From the NCBI RefSeq assembly GCF_021462225.1, contig NC_061812.1, positions 41,957,363-42,021,362 on the forward strand: a stretch of 64,000 nucleotides of DNA. Reading direction: 5' to 3'. This DNA is from Girardinichthys multiradiatus. Lineage: Eukaryota; Chordata; Actinopteri; Cyprinodontiformes; Goodeidae. The translations under genes were made by a program, and so were the position numbers. This document shows positions 23,031-31,720 of this stretch, one piece after another. A model generated the notes under the pieces. That model was not told the DNA's origin and ran no database searches. It saw only the letters and a program-made list of their open reading frames with translations. Position 1 is the stretch's first letter. Each line of letters opens with the position of its first letter.

Positions 23031-23800
23031 TAGTAAAACCTGACTACCTCCTGGAGGGTCAAACTTGGCCATACTTGCTCTCATTACCTGAGAGTATATA
23101 GTTGGACTTTCACAGTAGCCTTGAGGTAGTCTGGTATAAGTATATCTTTGTCCCTCAAAGGTGAATGCAAACCAGAACTGACTATCTTTATCTATAGGTA
23201 CAGAGAAAAATGCATTGCTTATATCAACTACAGTAAATATTCTAGCATCTGGTCTTAGGGAATTTAATAATGTATAAGGATCAGGAACACACGGTGCTCT
23301 CTGAACAACTGCATTATTAACGGCCTGTAAGTCTTGTACCCTGTGCCATCCTGCTGATGGAGCTTATTTTTTAACTGGAAAAATGGGGTTGTTGCATGGT
23401 GAGTCCTCGCATTTTATTATCACCCCTGCAGTTATTAAATCCTTTATTACTGGTTTTATTCCTTCACGTGCATCATATTTCAAAATGTATTGTTTTACAC
23501 TGGGCCTGTATTCTGTTTTTGCTCTAATTTGGACAGGTAACACTCCTTTTACTAAACCCACGTCAGTAGGGTCTTTTGACCATAACTTATCAGGGACTTC
23601 ATTCAAAAACACTTCCTCCTGTTCAGTAAGGAATATTTCTCATTGTTACTTTGTATGCAAATGTATCCCTTCCTGCACTATTCTTCCCATCTGTATAAAC
23701 ATAAGTTACCATAACATTTGTAGGGGTTACTTTAATTAATGCTTCTTCATAAGTTTTATCTGGTCCAGGAGTATTTTTATACCACACGGTAGATCATCTG
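23031..23800 (-). pseudogene. pol: Reverse transcriptase, upstream half (ERV-1)
   Basis: From 23612 the frame runs uninterrupted to the Tc1 insertion, except for one TAA at 23364-23366. Visible motifs are the N-terminal PVKKA-type lysine cluster, the first catalytic Asp in VVDISNAF (about 23240) and LPQGYCESPT upstream of the active site, as in gamma/epsilon-type RTs. The 23613-23800 part is the protease-RT linker in broken frames. Confidence 0.88.
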
Positions 23801-23936
23801 GTGCCATCTGATCTTGTAGTCAAGTAATGACATTTCTTCCTTCTGTTAATAAAGCTGTCCCTATGTCTAGGGGTAGCTTATTTGGAACATCCAGTGAATA
23901 GTGGTAATAAGATGGTCCCACTCCTTTTAACACAAA

Positions 23937-24340
23937 CTAATCTCCTTGGCTGAGTTCTGCTTTTCTCTTTACTACAATATGTCCTTTTGAGGTCGGAATT
24001 AATGCTAACCCCAGATGTAGTAATCCATCTCGTCCCAATAGATTTACCGGACACTCAGGGAACATTAGAATAGATAGCTGACATGACTGTCCATTGGGAT
24101 CTCTTATCCAAACTGGTTCAGACTCACAGACTTGTGTCAATATCCCACTAGCTGACCTTACTGTTATTTGCTGATCACTAAGTCTGGAATTTGGGATTGT
24201 TTCTCTACAGGTGGTCCTGCATGCTCTAGTATCACAAAGAAAGTAATTGATTTTCCATTCAACAGTAAGGTAACTTCAGGTTTAATGCTATCTAGGGAGA
24301 GAAGGTCCTGGAAATTTAGGATGATATCCTGCCCCTGTGT
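23937..24340 (-). pseudogene. pro: Retroviral protease remnant (ERV-1)
   Basis: The - strand reads a protease flap/C-terminal region with NLLGRD (about 24025), the conserved helix of retroviral aspartic proteases. The active-site triplet at 24225-24233 reads Asp-Thr-Arg where the family has Asp-Thr/Ser-Gly, so the Gly is lost. The frame closes at 23937 before reaching RT. Confidence 0.75.
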
Positions 24341-24419
24341 TTTTTTTTTTTTTTTTTCATCTGTATCTGAGGTACTAGGAACAATTTAACTTATTTTCTG
24401 TCCTAGCCATGCTGAATCA

Positions 24420-25001
24420 TTATTTTCTCCTCTCAGGACAGTCTCTGGCCAGATGTCCTTCTTTCCCACAACACCAGCACCCTGAGGTGTATTGTCTGTA
24501 ATTTTCTCTGCTCACTCCTCCTCTCTGACCCCTGCGGTTTTGTCCTCTGCCTCTAAATTTTCCTCTTCCTCTGTTGTTTTGATAATAAATCTGTTCTTCT
24601 TGCTGGAAAAAGGTGTTGACTATCTTTTTTTGTTTTTTATCCTTCATTACTTTTTCTGCTCTATGAAACAATAATTGTTTCCTACAATTTTCTTCTCCCT
24701 TTTCTTTCTCTTCCTCCTTACGCTTCTTTACTCCTTCCTCTCTCCTTTTAGCTACTTTTAACCAATAATCTATATCCTCATAACCTTCTTTTTCCATTTT
24801 TCTTGGGTCATGTTTTGTTCTTTTAATTATTGCATCCTGTAGATTGACTAATTTTTGAGAGTTTAATCGACCATCATAATTATATGTGGTTATCCATTTA
24901 TCTAAATAGTTTAATTTACTCGGATCTTGTGCTTCTATGAACTTCCAATCTTTGCATTGTAATTCGTTTTTTAATTTATTTTTACTAGCCCCTTTTCCCA
25001 T
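24420..25001 (-). CDS. gag: Shortened Gag with CCHC knuckle (ERV-1)
   Basis: An open frame of 193 codons starting MGKGASK, a possible N-myristoylation context. A Lys/Glu-rich coiled segment (about residues 70-115) follows, then an RG-rich basic stretch and one zinc knuckle of CX2CX4HX4C spacing (CWCCGKEGHLARDC, 24438-24479). It ends soon after. Typical Gag proteins are two to three times longer. No capsid major-homology region was found, so the capsid part seems deleted between matrix-like and nucleocapsid parts. The frame itself is intact. Confidence 0.75.
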   Translation of the reverse strand: MGKGASKNKLKNELQCKDWKFIEAQDPSKLNYLDKWITTYNYDGRLNSQKLVNLQDAIIKRTKHDPRKMEKEGYEDIDYWLKVAKRREEGVKKRKEEEKEKGEENCRKQLLFHRAEKVMKDKKQKKIVNTFFQQEEQIYYQNNRGRGKFRGRGQNRRGQRGGVSRENYRQYTSGCWCCGKEGHLARDCPERRK

Positions 25002-25246
25002 TTCTTTTATTTAAATTTGGTCCAGTATATAAATACCTAGGGTATTCTAAATGCTGGATTATTCTGCTCAGTAGGGTGACAGAAAAATCTCAGTTTGTGG
25101 TAATTCTCACTTCAACTCTTTCGAGTGGAGAATTCTTGCCTTTGTATCCACAAATGTTTGTCACTTTCAATCCCACTGCTTTGGCATGAGGCAATACCTA
25201 GTGGTTTAAATCCTCCATTTATTTCTCACATGCACACATTTAAACG

Positions 25247-25348
25247 CGGAATTTTCTTAGTAATTTTTGTTGTTTAAAATACTCCGCCGTCCTGGAAACA
25301 CGGAATTTTAGTATTACTTCTTAATACTTCTCAGGACTCCGCCGTCCT
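25247..25348 (-). repeat. Imperfect tandem duplication in the ERV-1 leader
   Basis: Two units of about 50 bp each begin CGGAATTTT and end CTCCGCCGTCCT (25282-25293 and 25337-25348). On the RNA strand the shared end reads AGGACGGCGGAG. The right-hand copy can fold with AGGAC/GTCCT as stem and GGCGGA as loop. The position between primer site and gag is where packaging signals lie in related viruses. Confidence 0.55.
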
Positions 25349-25581
25349 ACTTTTACCTGTGAGGGCCTAGGATTCACAGGGTTTTATTTCACGCAATGAC
25401 CCCCAGTCATTCGTCACACTTTTTTTTAATCCAAATTCAAATCACCACTTTGTCCTCTCCTCTCTCTCAGAGTTCCGTCAGCCATCAGACCCCAGCGGGC
25501 GGGCCGAGATCCAGTCCCGGAAAGGGTCTGTGAGTCTGACTGGAGTCTACCAACCCGCTGGAATCATCAGGCGTATTTGGA

Positions 25582-25599
25582 CTCCGGCTCGAAAGACCA
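25582..25599 (-). other. Primer binding site, tRNA-Tyr-like (ERV-1)
   Basis: The - strand bases TGGTCTTTCGAGCCGGAG lie 6 nt inside the 5' LTR edge. They complement the 3' end of vertebrate tRNA-Tyr (which ends CCGGCTCGAAGGACCA) with one mismatch in this 18-nt span. The rest of the leader extends to gag at 25001. Confidence 0.75.
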
Positions 25600-25605
25600 A
25601 ATTAA

Positions 25606-26363
25606 TGTCAGGTTTAAACAACCTAAAATACTTATAACATCACAAAAAGAAGAGAGAGACAAATAATTAATTATTTACTCGCTGCGAGGAGAACGGACAA
25701 GATGTGTTCAGTTACAAATCTCATACCGCTCTGAAAAACATCTGTCCGACCCTCTCTTTTTATTATCTTTTCGGGGGTTCCTAATTACAAAGAACGTCAT
25801 TCTCTAAGGATGGGAAACAACAGCTGCATTGTAAACAGGTCATAAACAGCATTATCTTTTAACAACACATTTCCACAGTCTCCTCCAATCTTAGGATCAG
25901 TGCATCTTCGTTCAGTGCAATCAGCCTTCATCTTTATGACCTCCTCAACTGCGGCTGCTTCCTTCTCAGCTCCATTTATGACCTTTGCCTGCAGGCGACT
26001 GTGGCTCAGTAGGAAGAGTAGTCGTCTTGCAATCAGAAGGTTGTGGGTTCGATTCCAGCTTCCTCCTGCCATATGTCGATGTGCCCCTGGGCAAGGCACT
26101 TAACCTCAAGTTGCCTACTGATCTGCGTATCGGTGTATGAATGTGTGAGTGTTAGTGAGTGCGATTGGGTGAATGTGGCGCTAGTGTAAAGCACTTTGAG
26201 TGGTCTGTATGACTGGAAAAGTGCTATATAAGTTCAGTCCATTTACCATTTACAACTCACACATCCTTTACTCACACAAACATCATGAAAGGTTATAAGA
26301 TCAAATAGTCAAGTTAAGGATAGGAGAAAATATAAGATAAATCTATATTAAATTATTCCAACA
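25606..26363 (-). repeat. 5' LTR of ERV-1, interrupted by a SINE
   Basis: Matches the 501-bp 3' LTR, plus about 257 extra bases that are the SINE at 25994-26252. Starts TG and ends CA on the - strand. The right edge is followed by the TTTTC target duplication. Confidence 0.95.
25994..26252 (+). mobile_element. tRNA-derived SINE, copy 1
   Basis: The head has pol III promoter boxes: box A-like TGGCTCAGTAGG (26002-26013) and box B GGTTCGATTCC (about 26046-26056). A body and a tail with GCACTTTGAGTGG, AAAAGTGCTATATAAG and a terminal CCATTTACCATTTA repeat follow. The empty site in the other LTR shows little or no target duplication. Nearly identical to 61372-61630. Confidence 0.9.
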
Positions 26364-26540
26364 TTTTCTCTCTCAGTAAATAGCATCACTGCTCATGAAT
26401 CTTTTCATGTTGTATAAGATTATAACTACAAACTCCAACATATTTTATTGAAATTTTTAAAATAATTGGTCTTCCCGCAATGTCGTACATATTTTAGAGG
26501 AGACTGGAAAATGATGTATGGTTTCAAATAGTTTTTACTG

Positions 26541-27506
26541 ATTCAATTCAGAAATACTTTATTAATCCCAAAGGGAAATTAAATGTTGTTATAGCTCATA
26601 TTATGAAGGTTTCCTCAAAGAGTCGTTGTAGATGCTGATGGCTGTGGGCAGGAAGGATCTCCTGTAGTGCTCCGTCTTACAGCAGATCTGAAGGACCCTC
26701 TGACTGAAGACACTCAGTTGTTGTAGGACAGTCTCATGAAGAGGATGCTCAGGGTTCTCCATAATGTCCTTCATTTTATGAAGAATCCTTCTTTCTCCAG
26801 ATGTTCCAGAGGAGTCCCCAGAACAGAGCCAGCCTTTTTTATCAGCTTGTTGAGTTTTTTTAAGTCCCTGGCTCTGATGCTGCTTCCCCAGCAGATAATG
26901 GTAGAAGAGATCACCCTTTCCACAACAGACTTATAGAAGATATGCAGCATCTTGCTGCAAACACCAAAGGACCTAAGCTTCCTCAAGAAGTACAGTCTGC
27001 TCTGTCCCTTCTTGTAGATGACTTCACAGTTGCATCTCCACTCTAGTCTGTTGTCCAGGTGAATACCGAGGTATTTATACTCCTCCACCACCTCCACTTC
27101 TTCTCCCATGATAGAAATAGTTTTTGACTTATTCCTGTTTCTCTTAAAATCTACAATCATCTCCTTTGTTTTAGTCACGTTCAAAATGAGATGATTGTTT
27201 CCACACCATGCCACAAAGCGGTCCACCACCTTCCTGTACTCAGCTTCTTGTCCATCTCTGATCCACCCCACGACTGCAGAATCATCCGAGTATCTCTGCA
27301 GATGACAAGAGTCTGTCTTGTACTGGAAGTCTGAGGTGTACAGAGTGAAAAGGAATGGTGAGAGTACAGTCCCCTGTGGTGCTCCTGTGCTGCTGACTAC
27401 GTGGTTAGACTCACAACCCTTCAGTCTCACAAACTGTGGTCTGTTTGTCAGGTAGTCTTTGATCCAGGAGATTGTTGAGGCCTCCACCTGAGTCTTCTGG
27501 AGTTTC
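26541..27506 (-). mobile_element. Rex1-like LINE fragment (5'-truncated)
   Basis: The 3' end reads, on the - strand, TTTGGGATTAATAAAGTATT, then a GAATTGAAT-type tail, typical of Rex1/Babar-group elements of fish. Upstream lies the reverse-transcriptase C-terminal half. The element stops near 27506 against a Tc1 fossil. Confidence 0.7.
26614..27506 (-). pseudogene. Rex1-like reverse transcriptase, C-terminal half
   Basis: A 238-codon open stretch (26771-27487) covers the palm and thumb: SSTGAPQGTVLSP, then YSDD at the catalytic position where the family usually has FADD, then CGNNHLILNVTKTKEM and YKYLGIHLD. Before the end a frameshift near 26790 gives an early stop. The remaining C-terminus continues in another frame to about 26614. 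There is no endonuclease domain because the element is 5'-truncated. Confidence 0.8.
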
Positions 27507-27514
27507 TGAAAAAG

Positions 27515-28349
27515 AAAAAGCTAAATATCGTGGCATTTATCAGGATGCAGACTCAGCCTGGGAATCATTACTTTGTAGAACCATCTGTCGCTGAGCTGCG
27601 TTTTGGGTTATGTTTCTATCAGCTCTGAACATCTAGAAATGGAATTTGTTCCAATTTTTTCTTTACATAATAGCTCAAGTTCAGTCAGACTGTATGAGGA
27701 GTATCTGTGAGCAGCTGTTTTCATATCTTGCCACAAACCCTCAATGGACTTTACTTTGACTGGGCCATTCTAACACATGGAAAGGCTTTAATCTGAACCC
27801 TTTCATTGTAGATCTGGCTGCATATTTAGGTATATTGTCCTACTGAAACATGGACCTTCACCCAAGTCTTTTGCAGCCCACGCAAGTTTTTTTTTCCAGG
27901 ATTGCCCTATATTTCCATCTTCTCTTAAAGTCCGACCATCTCTCTGCTGAAAAAAAGGATCCCCATAGAATGATGCTGCCACCTCCATGCCTCACTGTGA
28001 ACATGGTTTGTTCCAGGTAATGTGCAGTGCTACTTTCCCTCCATGCGTAGCACTTAGCATGGACGCTATAGAATTTCATTTTGGTCTCATCTGACCAGAG
28101 CAACATGTTTGTTGTGTCCCATTCCTGGCTTGTGCCAAACCTAAAACAGCATTTCTTATGAATTTCTTTCAACAATGGCTTTTCTCTGGCCTTTCTTCAT
28201 ACAAGGGACAGAAAGTGGAATACTAATAGGTGACCTATCAATAGATTCTCCTACCTGAGCTGTTGATCTCTGCAGCTCCCCCAGAGTTATCAGGGCCCTC
28301 TCGGCTGTTTCTTGATCAATTCTCTAGTTTTCTGATCTGTCATCTTAAG
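27515..28349 (-). mobile_element. Tc1-like fossil, left part (split by a LINE)
   Basis: The - strand carries degraded transposase: LLWSDETK (first Asp, about 28095), then TVRHGGGSIILWG (about 27980-28015). C-terminal text without clear second Asp follows toward 27520. An N-terminal GELQRSTAQVGE-like block lies around 28250-28300. Its N-terminal continuation reappears at 31495-31720, beyond the L2-like LINE. Confidence 0.7.
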
Positions 28350-28537
28350 TCAGAATCAGAATCAGCTTTATTGCCAAGTTCGTGCATACAAACAAGGAAT
28401 TTACAATGTACAATATACAATGTACAATGCAATATTCTGCATTACAGAATATACAAATTTACAATTTACAATGTACAATATACACATATCTAATAAAAAA
28501 TGTGATTTGCAACATCTGTATGCTGTTGTTCTGTACT

Positions 28538-29821
28538 CTATTGAATGTTCATCAGAGAAACAGCCCGGGGGAAGAAACTGTCTCTGTGGCAGCTGGTTTT
28601 AGTGAACAGTGCTCTGTAGCGGCGGCCTGAAGGTAAAACTCTAAACAGTTTATGTGCAGGGTGTGTGGGGTCGACAGAGATTTTGGCAGCTCTTTTCTTG
28701 ACCCTAGACCTGTATAAGTCCCGGATGGAGGGAAGGTCAGCCCTGATTATTCTCTCTGCAGTCCTGATTATTCGTTGCAGTCTGGACCTGTCCTGTTTTG
28801 TGGATGAGCCAAACCACACTGAGATGGATGAAGACAGGACAGACTGAATGATGGCAGTGTAGAAGATGACCAACAGCTCCTGTGGAAGGTTGAACTTCTT
28901 GAGTTGCCTCAGGAAGTACAGTCTCTGTTGGGCCTTCTTTCGAACAGTGTCTATGTGTGAAGACCATCTCAGATCCTCAGAGATGGTGGTTCCTAAGAAC
29001 CTGAAGTGGTCCACGGCCGATACAGTGTCGTTGAGGATGGTGAGGGGGGTGTATGGGGGTGGTGTTCTCCGAAAGTCCACCACCATTTCCACAGTCTTGA
29101 GTGGGTTCAGTTCAAGGTAGTTCTGACCGCACCAGTGTACCAGCCGATCCACCTGCTGTCTGTATGCAGACTCATCACCGTCCTGGATCAGTCCAATGAC
29201 AGTGGTGTCATCTGCAAACTTCAGGAGTTTCACGGACGAGGCCGATGAGATGCAGTCATTTGTGTACAGAGAGAAGAGGAGTGGGGATAGAACACACCCC
29301 TGGGGGGCACCAGTACTTATTGATCTGGATCGGGAGAAGATGCTCCCCAGTCTCACCTGCTGCTGTCGGCCCGTCAGGAAGCTGTTGATCCACTGACAGG
29401 TGGAGGCTGGGACGTTGAGCTGTGTGAGCTTCTGGTGGAGGATGTCTGGTATGATGGTGTTGAAGGACGAGCTGAAATCTACAAGGATCCTGGCGTACGT
29501 CCCTGGACGGTCGAGGTGTTGCAGGATGAAGTGTAGACCTAAGTTAACAGCATCATCTGCCGACCTGTTTGCTCGGTAAGCAAATTGCAGGGGGTCCAGC
29601 AGGGGGCCTGTGATGTCTTTCAGGTGCTTCAACACCAGCCGCTCAAAGGACTTCATGATCACAGACGTCAGGGCTACAGGCCTGTAGTCATTTAATCCTA
29701 CGATGGTGGGTTTCTTGGGAACCGGGATGATGGTGGATCGTTTGAGGCAGGAGGGGACCTCACATTTCTCCAGATCCTTGTGAAGATCGGAGCGAGTTGA
29801 TGTGCGCAGGCTTTCATGCAT
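28538..29821 (-). pseudogene. L2-like reverse transcriptase
   Basis: An open stretch of 427 codons holds the whole RT domain. Motifs in order: [12 protein letters not shown] (about residue 27), the first catalytic Asp in ILVDFSSSF (Asp115), [21 protein letters not shown] (about 169-189), FADD (202-205) and [10 protein letters not shown]. The C-terminal Arg/Cys-rich tail closes with [13 protein letters not shown]. It would prime DNA synthesis on nicked target. Upstream frameshifts and a stop at about 29850 disconnect it from the endonuclease. Confidence 0.88.
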
Positions 29822-29882
29822 GATGGGGAGACGTTATCAGGTCCTACAGCTTACTTTGTTTTCATGCGCTGAAAGAGCTTAT

Positions 29883-30551
29883 TTACCTCTTCTTTAGTGC
29901 AGGCAGAGGATCTGATGGTGGGGGGTTGGTTGCTTTATGGGAGGAATTTGTTCCTGAATGGGATGTAGAGGGGATGATTTGAAGTGTGAATGGCTTCTTG
30001 TCATGTATGCAGTAGAAGCCATTTAGACGGTTGGCCAGGAAACGACTCTGTTCAGGATGGGTGGAGGGGCTCTTGTAGGCAGTCAGGTTTCTCAGACTGG
30101 TCCATACAGCTGAAGTGTCACCAGTAGAAAGGCTGTTCTTAAGCTTCTCACTGTAGCTTCTCTTAGCTGCTTTGATCTCTTTTGTTAGTTTGTTCCCGGC
30201 CTGCCTGTACCGCGCCCAATCTCCACTGCTGTGAGCTTCTTCCTTTTCCCTGCGCAGATTGAGGTTTGGAGTAAACCATGGCTTATTGTTCCCAAAGGTA
30301 CAGAAGGTCTTGGTCTGCACACACATGTCCTCACAGAAACTGATGTATGATGTCACCACATCAGTTAGTTGGTTTAGGTCAGTGGCTGAGCTTTCAAAAA
30401 CAGTCCAGTCTGTGCATTCAAAGCAGGCCTGTAGCGTCTGCTTGGATTCCTCAGTCCACTTCTTAACAGTGTGAACCTTGGGTTTGGAAGCTCTTAGTCT
30501 CTGTCTGTAGGTTGGAATGAGGTTGATTAGATAATGATCCGAAAAACCCAC
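29883..30551 (-). pseudogene. L2-like LINE, linker between endonuclease and RT
   Basis: 222 codons starting at the endonuclease C-terminal SDHYLI motif (residues 4-9). A Lys-rich region with NNKPWFTPNL and WTSLRNLTAYKSP follows, which in this clade bridges endonuclease and RT. It is in a different frame from both neighbours. Confidence 0.75.
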
Positions 30552-31431
30552 AGCAGCCCTGGTAACAGCATGATATGAGTCCTTTAAAGCTGTGTAACAA
30601 TGGTCCAGTGTGTTTTTGTCTCTGGTGGGACACTTAATATGCTGTCTGTATTTGGGGAGTTAATTTGAGAGGTTTGCGCTGTTAAAATCTCCCAGTATTA
30701 TGATGAAAGAGTCCGTGTATTTTTTCTCCAGGTCTGTAATCAGCTCAGCAAGATGTTTTTCCGCGGCAGAAGTGCAGCCATGCGGTGGAAAATATGAGCC
30801 GATTATTATAAACGAGGAAAACTCTCGGTGAATAAAACGGTTTACAGATTATGGAAAATGACTCCAGATCCGGGCTACCTGTTTATCCCAGCACTTTTAC
30901 ATCTCTGCACCAACCTTTGTTTATATAAAAGCTGATTCCGCCTCCTCACTTCTTCCCCGATAGCTCCGCGCTGCGATCCGCTCTGAGCAGCTGGAAGTCC
31001 GGCAACAGCATTGCGCGGTCCGGGATGTTTTCACTCAGCCATGCCGCGGTGAAGCAGAGAACCGCTGATCCGCGGAGGTCCGTGTTTTTACCGGTGAGAA
31101 GAAGCAGCTCGTCCATCTTGTTGTTGAGAGAGCGGACATTTGCCAGGTGGATTGAAGGCAGTGGTGTGCGAAGTCCTCTTTTGCGGAGCTTTACCAGCGC
31201 GCCAGCACACTTTCCCCTCCGCCGCTTTCGGCGCAAGATCCCATATAGAGCCGCAGCTCCGCTTGCCAGGAGCTCAGTGAACCTCAGATCGATGAAAGAT
31301 GGTGAAAAAAACCCAAGAGAGGACTCTGATGTTGAGAAGTTCCTCTCTACTGAATGAGACCACAGGATTGTGGCCCGACACCACAGAACTGTGGCTCGTA
31401 AAACATAAAAACACACAAAATACAAAAACAA
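30552..31431 (-). pseudogene. L2-like LINE endonuclease region, decayed
   Basis: A 161-codon frame (30946-31431) includes the start of an APE-type endonuclease (LANVRSLNNKMDELL). It breaks near 30946. The remaining endonuclease (a GDFN-like block at about 30700) continues in other frames down to the SDH motif. Confidence 0.7.
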
Positions 31432-31494
31432 AGAGAGAGCGAAGCTCCGAGGTTGCCATCGTTGGCGCCATCTGGTAGGTCAGTGGTAGGTCTT

Positions 31495-31720
31495 GTAAAT
31501 TTGCTACTGTGCATTACCCCTTCCATGTTTGTTTTAATTAAAACCTGATCCTGCATCAAACTTATCCGAAACGTTCTCCCTGATCTGTCTTCTGTGCTCC
31601 TTGGTCTTCATGATGCTGTTTGTTCATTAATGTTCTCCAACAAACTTCTAAGGCCTTCTGTGCCCAACTGGATTTATACTGGGATTAAGCTACACAGAGC
31701 TCCATGTGTGAGTGATCATA
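31495..31720 (-). mobile_element. Tc1-like fossil, right part (split by a LINE)
   Basis: Carries AAACCTGATCCTGCATC, CTGTGCTCCTTGGTCTTCAT and GTTCTCCAACAAACTTCTAAG. These are the N-terminal/TIR-proximal blocks of the same Tc1 family seen at 8900-9010 and 38230-38320. It is the expected continuation of 27515-28349. Confidence 0.65.

Larger units (their letters stand above)
17712..26363 (-). mobile_element. Endogenous retrovirus ERV-1 (class I-like), defective, with nested insertions
   Basis: A complete provirus structure on the - strand: 5' LTR 25606-26363, primer site 25582-25599, leader, gag, pro-pol, env, polypurine tract 18213-18221 and 3' LTR 17712-18212. A perfect 5-bp duplication TTTTC flanks it (17707-17711 and 26364-26368). 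LTRs begin TG and end CA. Gag has a CCHC knuckle, RT has the YVDD context, and Env has a furin-type site and a CX6CC motif as in gamma-type envelopes. Coding regions carry many stops, frameshifts and deletions, including loss of the integrase core. A 1.6-kb Tc1-like element (21419-23028) and a 0.26-kb SINE (in the 5' LTR) inserted later. Confidence 0.93.
28350..31490 (-). mobile_element. L2/Maui-like LINE, nearly full length
   Basis: A non-LTR retrotransposon on the - strand. Its 3' tail (28350-28400) reads TTGGCAATAAAGCTGATTCT with GATTCTGA repeats. Upstream are a reverse transcriptase, a linker region and an endonuclease region back to about 31431. The 5' end near 31490 is followed by Tc1 fossil text that continues the element ending at 28349. 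Frameshifts separate the three coding blocks, so it is inactive. Confidence 0.75.

Noticed and set aside
25994..26060. A functional tRNA gene in the SINE head
   Set aside because: Box A and B are present, but the sequence does not fold as a full cloverleaf by eye and is joined to a SINE body; the same is seen at 61372.
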